Positions 1 through 6,815 of a DNA stretch of 10,172 bases are shown piece by piece. The position numbers and the translations under genes are program-made. Positions within the stretch are counted from its first letter, which is position 1. Every line of letters begins with the position of its first letter. Below the pieces are notes generated by a model that was not told the DNA's origin, searched no databases, and saw only the letters and a list, made by a program, of their open reading frames with translations. Origin of the DNA: Chloroflexota bacterium (GTDB lineage: Bacteria > Chloroflexota > Dehalococcoidia > Lucifugimonadales > UBA3495); NCBI GenBank assembly GCA_022561675.1, contig JADFQT010000067.1, positions 1 through 10,172 on the forward strand. The letters are read 5' to 3'.

Positions 1-104
1 TCCCGGCTCCCCGGCTCGGGCAGCACAATGAAGAGGTGCTGTGCGGCACGCTGGGCTGGACCCGGGAGCAGCTGGTTAAGCTTTACCAAACCGGAATAAT
101 TTGA
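1..104 (+). CDS. Family III CoA-transferase (CaiB/BaiF), C-terminal fragment
   Basis: The 3' end of a gene whose body lies before the window. Read from base 3 it gives about 33 residues and stops with TGA at 102-104. The readable part contains RLGQHNEEVL followed by a short amphipathic tail ending TGII. This matches the usual end of CaiB/BaiF transferases, where a Leu-Gly-Glu-His-Asn motif is followed by a short helix and a tail such as 'GII' or 'GVI'; here Glu is replaced by Gln. The same motif ends the three complete transferases downstream. The next gene starts about 26-38 bases later on the same strand, so they are probably co-transcribed. The tail resembles that of the 2674-3915 gene more than those ending QVIW. 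The catalytic region is not in the window, so activity and substrate cannot be judged. Confidence 0.8.
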   Translation, partial: PAPRLGQHNEEVLCGTLGWTREQLVKLYQTGII

Positions 105-130
105 TTCCGAAATCTTCGGGCTAATTCTCA

Positions 131-1396
131 TTGGTGTCTGCCATGCCCGGGTCTAATAATGACCCTGATAACAATTCCGAATCGGGCGCCGGTCCGCTGA
201 GCGGCTACCGGGTGTTGGACTTTGGCTGGGTTCTGGCCGGAGCGATACCCGGCATGGTGTTGGCCGATATGGGAGCCCAGGTCATCAAGGTGGAAACCCG
301 AAGACGGCTGGACTACATGCGTTTGGGCCGGCCCATAACCGGAGACCAGCCGGACCCAGAACAGAATCCCATGTTCCACAACGTTAACCGCAATAAAATG
401 GGCATCACGCTGAACACCACTCATACCGCTGGAGTAGACCTGGCTCTGAAGCTGGCCGCCTGCAGCGATGTGGTCATAGAAAATTTCTCTCCCGGCGTGA
501 TGGACCGGCTCGGGCTGGGCTATGAGCAAATCAACAAAGTAAACCCCGCTGTAATCATGGCTTCCATATCTTCCACCGGCCAGTCTGGACCCCTCCGTGA
601 CCTGCGGGCCTACGCCCCTTCCATCGGCGCCCTTTCCGGACTGGACTCCACCATGGGATACCAGGGGGAGCGGCCTCTGGGACTGAAGCATGCCTTCGGT
701 GATATTTGTGGCGCCCTGCACACGGTTTTTGCAGTCGTAGCGGCGCTGTACCGCAGGAGACAAACGGGTAAAGGTCAATATATTGACCAGTCGATGTTGA
801 GGGCCACGGTGGTAACCAACGGGATTGGGCTGATGGAATACGCCATGACCGGTCGGGTCCTTCAGACGCGAGGCAACTTCGACCCGACCATGGTGCCCTA
901 TGGCAATTACCCCTGCGCCGGTGATGATGAGTGGGTATCTATTGCCGTTGCTAGCGAAGATGAGTGGCAAAACATGATCGCGGCTCTGGGTAATCCCGAG
1001 TGGGCGGAGCAGCCTGCCTTCTCCAGCAAATACCAGCGACTGAAAAACCGCGACCAAGTGGACTCGCAACTTGCCCAATGGACCCGTTCCCGCACGGCGG
1101 AGGATGTCACCGAATTGCTGCAAAGTCATGGAGTTGCGGCTATGCCGGTGATGAGCGCCGAAAAGAGGCTGTTTAACCCCCACTTCCGAGCCCGGGGGTT
1201 GTACGCCGACATTGAACACCCTTCCCTGGGGGCCGAGCCCATTTTTAATCTTATGTGGAACTTGAGCAAAACCCCCTCCCGGATCAGGAGGCACGCTCCG
1301 CTGCTGGGAGAGCACAACCGCCAGGTCTTCTGCGATATACTGGGAATGCCGGAGGCAGAAGTCGAGAAACTGGAGGATGCCCAAGTAATCTGGTAA
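131..1396 (+). CDS. Family III CoA-transferase (CaiB/BaiF), Asp nucleophile present
   Basis: Predicted cytoplasmic acyl-CoA:carboxylate CoA-transferase of 421 residues, a normal length (about 380-430) for the family. The N-terminal Rossmann-like part opens with LSGYRVLDFGWVLAG and has the nucleotide-contact segment MGAQVIKVE. Further on come ENFSPGVMDRLGLGY and a GQSGP turn. Asp191 (from the TTG start), in FGDICGALH, sits 22 residues before GKGQYID. This is the spacing of the nucleophilic Asp169 of formyl-CoA transferase, which forms the aspartyl-CoA intermediate. The protein ends with LLGEHN and a QVIW tail. Three starts are possible: TTG 131, GTG 134 and ATG 143. None has a convincing Shine-Dalgarno site, so the true N-terminus is open; ATG 143 gives 417 residues. 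It lies between a transferase fragment and a hydratase-like gene (32-base gap). It looks closest to the transferase at 4017-5240. The carboxylate substrate and CoA donor are unknown. Confidence 0.9.
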   Translation: MVSAMPGSNNDPDNNSESGAGPLSGYRVLDFGWVLAGAIPGMVLADMGAQVIKVETRRRLDYMRLGRPITGDQPDPEQNPMFHNVNRNKMGITLNTTHTAGVDLALKLAACSDVVIENFSPGVMDRLGLGYEQINKVNPAVIMASISSTGQSGPLRDLRAYAPSIGALSGLDSTMGYQGERPLGLKHAFGDICGALHTVFAVVAALYRRRQTGKGQYIDQSMLRATVVTNGIGLMEYAMTGRVLQTRGNFDPTMVPYGNYPCAGDDEWVSIAVASEDEWQNMIAALGNPEWAEQPAFSSKYQRLKNRDQVDSQLAQWTRSRTAEDVTELLQSHGVAAMPVMSAEKRLFNPHFRARGLYADIEHPSLGAEPIFNLMWNLSKTPSRIRRHAPLLGEHNRQVFCDILGMPEAEVEKLEDAQVIW

Positions 1397-1417
1397 ATCC
1401 CAAGCCTAACCAGTCGC

Positions 1418-1422
1418 AAGGA
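1418..1422 (+). promoter_or_regulatory. Ribosome binding site fixing the hydratase start
   Basis: AAGGA lies six bases before ATG 1429. The reading frame is open as far back as 1255, but that stretch overlaps the upstream transferase in another frame. This site makes 1429 the likely start. Confidence 0.7.
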
Positions 1423-1428
1423 ATTGAT

Positions 1429-2658
1429 ATGGCCCAAGAAAGACAAGAGCAGGTGGTCCAGACTCTGCCGGAAGTGGATGGAATTTCCGACGACGCTGTA
1501 GCCAGGGCCAAAGCCATGATCGGCACTCGGCTCCGCACCGAGCAGTACGTCCGCGACGCTTCGCTGGGAGCGCTCCTGAACTTCGTTAATGGTATCGGCG
1601 ATACCAACCCCCTTTTCCGGGATCAGGAGTACGCCGGTTTTACCAAGTACGGCTCAGTCATCAGCCATCCTTGCGCCCCCTACATGCGCCACTGGTCGGG
1701 CCGTACCCGGTGGGGACTCCCCGGCGTCCACGGTTTCTTCGCGGGTAACGACTGGGAATTCTTTCGGGTTATGCGGCCGGGAGATGCCGTCAACTGCGTG
1801 GAACGAGTGTTGGATGTCCAGGAGAAGCAGAGCGCCTACTCGGGCAGGCTGGTCATCCAGTATGTTGAGACTATCTACAGCAACCAGCGAGATGAAATGG
1901 TGGCGAGGGTAGTAGGTTGGTGCACCAGGCACCAACGCCAGGCTTCCCGGGAAAAGGGCAAGTACGCCGACGTACCCAAGCGGCACGAATACTCGGCGGA
2001 GGAGTTGGAAGCCATCGATCAGCAAGTCTTGAGCGAAGAGGCGCGGGGCGGCGCCACCCGGTATTGGGAGGATACCCAGATTGGTGAGGAGCTGACGCCC
2101 ATTGTACGAGGTCCCCTTTCTCTACAGGATGTGAGCGCCTTCCTGGTCGGCACCGGGCGTTCCAGCGCCCACGGAGTATTGCTGCGAGAGGCGCTGCGTC
2201 ATCCAGACCATTTCTTTAGAAACCCGGAGTCCGGTGGCGGTTTGGAATATACGGGCATAGGACACATGAGGGATTCGGTGGCCGAAGCCGTGGGGGTTCC
2301 GGGCGCTTACGACTACGGCCCGCAGCGGGTTTCCTGGATGGCCACTTTGATGACCAACTGGATGGGCGACGACGCCTTCTTGAAACGCCTGCGGGTCGAA
2401 TGCCGCCGCTTCAACGTCTACGGCGACACTCAGTGGTGTAAGGGCAAGGTGACCCGAAAGTATTCGCACAATGGTATTCCCCTGGTGGACGTGGAGATAT
2501 GGGCTGAAAATCAGCGCGGCGAGGTAACGGCGCCGGGCATGGCTACCGTGATGCTGCCCTCCCGGGACCCTCACTTTCCCTGGTTCACCGACGGCAGCAG
2601 ACTCAGCCTTCGGGAGGTTCCCCAACACGAGGACGCACCTCCAATCCTGCCGGCCTGA
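1429..2658 (+). CDS. Two-domain MaoC/FAS1-like (hot-dog) acyl-CoA hydratase-like protein
   Basis: A 409-residue protein with the layout of tandem hot-dog hydratases. The first half (about residues 25-180) carries GDTNPLF at 57-63 followed by the acidic/Tyr-Ala segment typical of FAS1-like dehydratase N-domains. A linker with a Tyr-Ser-Ala-Glu-Glu-Leu stretch and RYWEDTQIGEEL leads to the second half (about 225-385), which begins VRGPLSLQDVSAF and contains NWMGDDAFLKRL and a GDTQWCKGKV strand. Family members add water to enoyl-CoA or remove it from hydroxyacyl-CoA in the cytoplasm. The canonical (R)-hydratase motif is D-x-N-P-x-H. Here the first copy has Phe63 at the His position. The second half has no such motif, only GRSSAHG with His248. 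Activity is therefore uncertain; a binding or scaffolding role is possible. It is embedded between CoA-transferases (gaps of 32 and 15 bases), consistent with acting on a CoA thioester made by them. The fold call is firm; the reaction is inference. Confidence 0.8.
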   Translation: MAQERQEQVVQTLPEVDGISDDAVARAKAMIGTRLRTEQYVRDASLGALLNFVNGIGDTNPLFRDQEYAGFTKYGSVISHPCAPYMRHWSGRTRWGLPGVHGFFAGNDWEFFRVMRPGDAVNCVERVLDVQEKQSAYSGRLVIQYVETIYSNQRDEMVARVVGWCTRHQRQASREKGKYADVPKRHEYSAEELEAIDQQVLSEEARGGATRYWEDTQIGEELTPIVRGPLSLQDVSAFLVGTGRSSAHGVLLREALRHPDHFFRNPESGGGLEYTGIGHMRDSVAEAVGVPGAYDYGPQRVSWMATLMTNWMGDDAFLKRLRVECRRFNVYGDTQWCKGKVTRKYSHNGIPLVDVEIWAENQRGEVTAPGMATVMLPSRDPHFPWFTDGSRLSLREVPQHEDAPPILPA

Positions 2659-2673
2659 TCAGCGGTGGTGGTA

Positions 2674-3915
2674 ATGCCGAATCCTGCCAGTGTCCCTGGC
2701 GGGCCGCCCAGCGCCCTGGCTGGATTTCGTGTGTTGGAAATTGCCAACATGATCGCCGGCCCATACTGCGGCAAGCTGCTGGCTTCCCTGGGAGCCGAGG
2801 TTGTCAAGGTAGAAACTCCGGCCGAGGGAGACCCCTCCCGGCGTCGTGGCCCCTTCCCCGAGGATGTCCCCCATCCAGAACGCAGCGGAACCTTCCTATA
2901 CCTGAATACCGGCAAAAAAAGCCTGACCCTCAACCTGGAAGACCCCCAAGGGCGGGTTATTTTGGCGGCGCTGATGCCAGAGGTCGACGGCCTAGTTCAC
3001 GACCTGCGCCCCGCCCAGGCCGGACCGGTTGGACTGGACCCGGAGTCCTTGCGGCAGACCAATCCCCACCTGGTCGTTACCGCTTTGACCCCCTACGGCA
3101 GCACCGGGCCTTACGCGGATTACCGGGGATATGACGTTAATGTGTTCCACGCGGGTGGAGAAGGAAAGCTGCTGCCCAATGGTCTGGCCCTGGAATATTA
3201 TCCGGAGCGAGCGCCCCTGGTGGCTGGGAGCAACATGGCTTCCTATCAAGGGGGGTTGACTGCCGCGGTGGGAACGGTGGCCGCATTGTATTCAGCCAAG
3301 TACGCCGCCAAAATCGGTCGGGGCGGACAGTACCTGGATTGCTCCATGCAGCAGGCCCAACTGGCTGTCGGTTACATTCCGATTCAAAGACTGGAGTCGG
3401 AAGGAGTGGTTGAGGACCGATTCTCGCGGTTTTTCCGGATCGGCGGAGTCATGCCAGCCCAGGACGGCTACGTGGAGTTGCTAACCCTGGAGCCTCGCCA
3501 ATGGCAAGGCTTGATCGAATTTCTGGGGCACCCGGAATGGGCCAGGGAAGAGCATTTTAGCGATCCGGCCACCTACGGCCCCGAGCTCAACCGGAGGTTG
3601 CGGGAATGGTTCAGCGAGCATCCCAAAGACTGGCTATACCGGCAGGGCCAGGCCCACGGGGTTCCGGTGGCTCCCTACTACACACCGGCGGAGGTGTTCG
3701 CGAGCTCCCAGCAGCGGGAGAGGCAGTTCTTCCGGACAGTAGGGCATCCCGAGGCCGGCGAGGTGGAATACCCCGGTTTGCCCTTTCACTTCAGTGAAAC
3801 ACCGGAGGAAATGCGGCGCGCACCTCTGCTGGGAGAGCACAACTCGGAAATTCTCGCGACCATCGGATATAACCAACGGGACCTGGTAGACCTGGCTCGG
3901 GCCGGAGTGATTTGA
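2674..3915 (+). CDS. Family III CoA-transferase (CaiB/BaiF) homologue with Asp-to-Ser at the nucleophile position
   Basis: A 413-residue CaiB/BaiF protein. It has LAGFRVLEIANMIAGPYCG, LGAEVVKVE, LNTGKKSLTLNL, a GSTGPYADYRGYD segment and the C-terminal LLGEHN with a GVI tail, so it is full length and undamaged. It belongs to a different branch from its neighbours: the segment that reads ENF-x-PGVMDRLGL in the other two is HDLRPAQAGPVGLD here. Anchoring on the shared VAALY helix, the nucleophile position is Ser190 (codon TCC 3241-3243, in ASYQGGL), where the neighbouring proteins have Asp. Relatives I recall carry Asp-Tyr-Gln-Ala-Gly here. TCC differs from either Asp codon by at least two bases, so one sequencing error cannot explain it. 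ATG 2674 is preceded by a GGTGGTGG stretch; GTG 2665 and 2668 are alternative starts. The gene follows the hydratase by 15 bases. It may be a partner subunit of a heteromeric transferase or have a changed activity. Confidence 0.88.
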   Translation: MPNPASVPGGPPSALAGFRVLEIANMIAGPYCGKLLASLGAEVVKVETPAEGDPSRRRGPFPEDVPHPERSGTFLYLNTGKKSLTLNLEDPQGRVILAALMPEVDGLVHDLRPAQAGPVGLDPESLRQTNPHLVVTALTPYGSTGPYADYRGYDVNVFHAGGEGKLLPNGLALEYYPERAPLVAGSNMASYQGGLTAAVGTVAALYSAKYAAKIGRGGQYLDCSMQQAQLAVGYIPIQRLESEGVVEDRFSRFFRIGGVMPAQDGYVELLTLEPRQWQGLIEFLGHPEWAREEHFSDPATYGPELNRRLREWFSEHPKDWLYRQGQAHGVPVAPYYTPAEVFASSQQRERQFFRTVGHPEAGEVEYPGLPFHFSETPEEMRRAPLLGEHNSEILATIGYNQRDLVDLARAGVI

Positions 3916-4006
3916 CCGGCAGCGACCTGAACGACCGGGGACCGGTTACATTCTCCGGCACGATCGATAGACGGGCGGGAATCCGAAATAGGCATTAGGG
4001 CCAACC

Positions 4007-4011
4007 AGGAG
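4007..4011 (+). promoter_or_regulatory. Ribosome binding site supporting a TTG start
   Basis: AGGAG lies five bases before TTG 4017. The nearest in-frame ATG (4032) has its only purine-rich site one base upstream, which is too close. The TTG is therefore the better start of the next transferase. Confidence 0.65.
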
Positions 4012-4016
4012 ACAGC

Positions 4017-5240
4017 TTGGTAAAGAAGGATATGGGTTTGGGCGCCGTCGAGGGGCCCTTGCGTGGGATCAGAGTCGCCGATTTCTCGGTACACGCCGCC
4101 GGACCCTTTGCGGGTGAGATGCTGGCGGAGATGGGCGCGGACGTGATCAAAGTGGAGAGTGCCGCCCGGCTGGACATCACCCGACGGCCCCACGCCATGT
4201 ACGGCAAGCCTCCTTCCAGTTTCGAGCAGGTAAACGCCAACAAGCGCTCGGTGACCCTCAACTTAAAGGAATCCAGGGCAGTGGAGTTGGCCCTGCATCT
4301 GGTCGGAATAAGCGACATCGTCCTGGAGAATTTTCGGCCCGGAGTAATGGACCGATTGGGATTGGGTTACCCCCAGCTTAAAGAGGTAAAACCGGATATC
4401 ATCCTGGTGTCTCTATCCTCCAATGGGCAAACCGGTCCGGAAAGCCGGTACGCCGGCTACGCACCGATGTTCGCCGCTCTGGGAGGCCTGGGCCATCTGA
4501 CCGGCTACCCGGACGCTCCACCGGTGGAATTGCGCCATGCCATGGACCACACCGGCGGTATGATGGCTGCTTTCGGAGCGGTGGCTGCCCTTTGTGCCAA
4601 GAGCGCTTACAACCTGGGACAGCACGTGGACGTTTCGGTTCGCGACATCGCCACCTCTTTCATCGGCACGGCCCTGCTGGATTACGCCATGAATCGGCGG
4701 GAGCATTTTAGAAAGGGGAACCAGGACGAAGTCATGGCGCCCCACGGTGTTTACCGTTGCCAAGGGGAGGATAATTGGGTAAGCATTGCCGTGGGGTCCC
4801 AGGCCGAATGGCAGGGTCTTTTAAGGGCCCTGGGCCAGCCTGCGTGGGTGACGGAGGACCAATTCGGAGACGCCTATTTGCGCTGGCAGAATAGGGATGC
4901 CCTGGACCAGTGCCTGGAGGAATGGACCTCTCGGTTTACACCTCAAGAGGTTACCGAGCTCCTGCAGCAGGAGGGAGTGGCGGCGTTTCCTTCCCTTGCC
5001 GCAGACCAGCTCTTGAACGACCACCATTTACAGACTCGGCAAGCCTTCCCCTGGGTAGAGCATCCCGAGAAGGGCCGGCAGAGGGCCGTGGCTCCACCCT
5101 GGAGGTTTTCCGAGACTCCGGCCCAGGTGGATCGGTGGACGCCCGACTTGGGAGAGCACAACCTTGAGGTCTTTCACCGACTTCTGGGACTGCCGGCCGA
5201 GGAGGTGGAGGAATTATCGCAGGCTCAGGTCATATGGTGA
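4017..5240 (+). CDS. Family III CoA-transferase (CaiB/BaiF), Asp nucleophile present
   Basis: A 407-residue cytoplasmic CoA-transferase, starting at TTG. In order: LRGIRVADFSVHAAGPFAG, MGADVIKVE, NANKRSVTLNL, ENFRPGVMDRLGLGY, a GQTGPESRYAGYAP turn, and Asp177 in AMDHTGG. This Asp is 12 residues before the VAALC helix, so it aligns with the family nucleophile. The protein ends LGEHN-x-EVF with a QVIW tail. It shares many long motifs with the gene at 131-1396: the ENF segment, the WVSIAV strand, EVTELLQ/DVTELLQ before GVAA, and the same last four residues. The two look like products of duplication, separated by the hydratase gene and the Ser-variant transferase. It follows that gene by 101 bases, so it may share the transcript or have its own promoter; I see no convincing promoter in the gap. 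Substrate and CoA donor are not evident. Confidence 0.9.
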   Translation: MVKKDMGLGAVEGPLRGIRVADFSVHAAGPFAGEMLAEMGADVIKVESAARLDITRRPHAMYGKPPSSFEQVNANKRSVTLNLKESRAVELALHLVGISDIVLENFRPGVMDRLGLGYPQLKEVKPDIILVSLSSNGQTGPESRYAGYAPMFAALGGLGHLTGYPDAPPVELRHAMDHTGGMMAAFGAVAALCAKSAYNLGQHVDVSVRDIATSFIGTALLDYAMNRREHFRKGNQDEVMAPHGVYRCQGEDNWVSIAVGSQAEWQGLLRALGQPAWVTEDQFGDAYLRWQNRDALDQCLEEWTSRFTPQEVTELLQQEGVAAFPSLAADQLLNDHHLQTRQAFPWVEHPEKGRQRAVAPPWRFSETPAQVDRWTPDLGEHNLEVFHRLLGLPAEEVEELSQAQVIW

Positions 5241-5397
5241 CGATATGGGTCATTATTCGTCTCCCCTTTCGCCCTAGCGTTGAGCATTCCGAGCTGTCGG
5301 GCTACTGAGGCGAGACTTGGTAATCTACTTTCAGGAACACCATGTCGAGGACGCAGGATAAACGGTTTTGGTGAATCCAATTCTATACCATGGCAAT

Positions 5398-5404
5398 AGG
5401 AGGA
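5398..5404 (+). promoter_or_regulatory. Strong Shine-Dalgarno site fixing the LVIVD gene start
   Basis: AGGAGGA ends three bases before ATG 5408. An in-frame ATG at 5390 lies upstream of this site and has no purine-rich sequence before it, so translation most likely begins at 5408. The 167-base gap (5241-5407) otherwise shows no clear hairpin or promoter. Confidence 0.7.
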
Positions 5405-5407
5405 ACG

Positions 5408-6622
5408 ATGACGACTCTAACCGATGAAATCAGTGGTATGCGACTTATCTCCCACCATGACCTGAATGGCTTCGGAAACATCGGAGAGGGTGTGGCGCTG
5501 CACCAAACCTCCGATGGACGCCGCATATATTACATGGCCCACGAGAGCGCGCCCAAGGACATTACCGGTATCGACGTTACTGACATCAAAAATCCCAAGC
5601 TAATCGCTCAGACCGAGTTGGATTATCCCCACCTTCGGTCCAACTCCCTGGCCATCGTCGGCGACATCATGCTGATTGCCTATCAGTCCTCTGCCACTGG
5701 TCAGGCCGGTGTGGGTATGGGCGTCTATGACATAAGCAAGCCGGAAGACGTGAGACGAATCGGCTTCTACGATGCGTCCGGCCCCAGATCTCGGGGATGC
5801 CACTGCCTCTGGTGGGTAGATGGGGAGTACGCTCATTTGGCCACCGGCACTCCGGACTCCGTGCCAACCAACGCCAAGGATGACCAATTCTACGTGATAT
5901 TGGACGTGAAAGACCCCACCAATCCCAAGGAAGCCGGTCGCTGGTGGTTCCCGGGAACCCAGGAGGGCGACGGCGTGGCGCCGCCAGCCCGTCATCCCAA
6001 CTTCGATACTGGTCACAGCCTGCACAACGCTAACGTCTATCCAGAGCGCCCCGACCGGGCCTACAGCGCTTGGAAGGATTCGGGCGTGGTGATCCTGGAT
6101 ATTGCCGATAAGTCAAAGCCCGCCATGATCAGCAATGTGAATTTCGCACCGCCTTTTCCGGGATTCGCCCACACCGTGATGCCCCTCTTCACCAGGAATC
6201 TGCTGGTGGTAACCCAGGAAGCCACAAGGATGCATGGTGAAGACCATCCCAAACTTGTTTGGCTGATGGACAATCGACTAGAAACCAACCCGGTGATCAT
6301 CAGCACCCTACCAATGGCAGACACTGACGATTTCTTCAGCCGGCCCGGCCGTTACGGCGCGCACAACATCTACGAGAATTCCCCAGGGCCCACCTGTTAC
6401 CATTCTGAGGATTTGATTTTCGCCACCTTTTTTAATGGTGGGATGCGAGTGTTCGATATTAGCAATCCCTTCCAGCCCAAAGAAGTAGCTCACTTCGTTC
6501 CGCCTTTGACTGAAGGAGCCTCATCGGTAAGTGTCAACGATGTTCACGTGGACGAAAACGGAATAGTTTACGTTACTGACCGTATCAAAGGCGGTCTGTA
6601 CATTCTCGAGCTTACCATCTGA
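5408..6622 (+). CDS. LVIVD-repeat beta-propeller protein, no signal peptide visible
   Basis: A 404-residue protein built almost wholly of repeats. Each unit enters with a His-containing strand and closes with a hydrophobic-Asp-(Ile/Val)-x-(Asp/Lys/Asn)-x-x-Pro strand, as in the LVIVD repeat family. The closing strands are near residues 54-63, 105-112, 163-173, 228-238, 284-295, 347-357 and 397-404. That gives seven units, as expected for a seven-bladed propeller closed by the last strand. The entry His residues are 32, 75, 132, 206, 255, 319 and 380. The start (MTTLTDEISG) is polar with no hydrophobic segment, so a cytoplasmic location is likely, although many LVIVD proteins are exported. No catalytic motif is recognised; the ring of His could bind a metal or ligand in the channel. 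It is on the same strand as the CoA-transferase genes but 167 bases away, so co-transcription is possible but unproven. The family call is good; the function is unknown. Confidence 0.85.
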   Translation: MTTLTDEISGMRLISHHDLNGFGNIGEGVALHQTSDGRRIYYMAHESAPKDITGIDVTDIKNPKLIAQTELDYPHLRSNSLAIVGDIMLIAYQSSATGQAGVGMGVYDISKPEDVRRIGFYDASGPRSRGCHCLWWVDGEYAHLATGTPDSVPTNAKDDQFYVILDVKDPTNPKEAGRWWFPGTQEGDGVAPPARHPNFDTGHSLHNANVYPERPDRAYSAWKDSGVVILDIADKSKPAMISNVNFAPPFPGFAHTVMPLFTRNLLVVTQEATRMHGEDHPKLVWLMDNRLETNPVIISTLPMADTDDFFSRPGRYGAHNIYENSPGPTCYHSEDLIFATFFNGGMRVFDISNPFQPKEVAHFVPPLTEGASSVSVNDVHVDENGIVYVTDRIKGGLYILELTI

Positions 6623-6647
6623 ACTCCCCTGTAGTCGCCGCTGGCAG

Positions 6648-6672
6648 TGGGGGCGCCGGCCGTGCGCCCCTA
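6648..6672. repeat. GC-rich inverted repeat (hairpin) after the LVIVD gene
   Basis: Arms TGGGGGCGC (6648-6656) and GCGCCCCTA (6664-6672) pair over nine positions, one of them G-T, around the seven-base loop CGGCCGT. It begins 26 bases after the stop of the propeller gene. No T-run follows, so it is a poor classical intrinsic terminator, though it could slow polymerase or protect the 3' end of the mRNA. The right half resembles GGGCGC/GCCCCTAC-type palindromes that I recall dispersed between genes in some environmental bacterial genomes. That comparison is from memory. Confidence 0.5.
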
Positions 6673-6692
6673 CCTAAACCCAAAAAGCGCAC

Positions 6693-6704
6693 TTCCATAT
6701 GGAA
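6693..6704. promoter_or_regulatory. Perfect 12-base palindrome, possible operator
   Basis: TTCCATATGGAA is a perfect dyad in the 193-base gap, 111 bases before the ATG of the LuxR-type regulator. LuxR-family helix-turn-helix proteins bind dyads of this kind, so autoregulation is conceivable. Only one copy was noticed and a short palindrome can occur by chance. Confidence 0.3.
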
Positions 6705-6780
6705 ACGGATTACAACGGGGGTGTTCCGCAATTCAGGCTTTGGGAATGGGGCAGTATGCCTCGCTCCTCCTGGTCTGGTG

Positions 6781-6786
6781 TAGAAT
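6781..6786 (+). promoter_or_regulatory. Possible -10 element (TAGAAT) before the LAL regulator
   Basis: TAGAAT lies 29 bases before ATG 6816 and would give a leader of roughly 20-25 bases. No good -35 hexamer is present 16-18 bases upstream, so support is weak. The octamer TAGAATGC recurs at 9856-9863 in the gap before the lipoprotein gene. Confidence 0.25.
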
Positions 6787-6815
6787 GCACGCAAGAATTC
6801 CTGGCGATGCGGTGA

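Noticed and set aside
128..1384. A 418-residue open frame on the - strand, almost the full length of the first complete CoA-transferase
   Set aside because: It lies opposite a clear CaiB/BaiF gene, has no recognisable domain or ribosome binding site, and long antisense frames are common opposite GC-rich genes.
1255..1428. Upstream extension of the hydratase-like frame to 1255
   Set aside because: It overlaps the end of the previous gene in another frame, and its translation has no family similarity. ATG 1429 has its own AAGGA site.
3916..4016. Promoter or terminator in the 101-base gap between transferases
   Set aside because: Only a short direct repeat (GACCGGGGACCGG) and small palindromes are present, with no -10/-35 pair and no stem with a T-run.
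5342..5374. ATG-initiated ten-codon frame in the gap before the LVIVD gene, as a leader peptide
   Set aside because: No ribosome binding site and no attenuator-like hairpins or repeated regulatory codons follow it.
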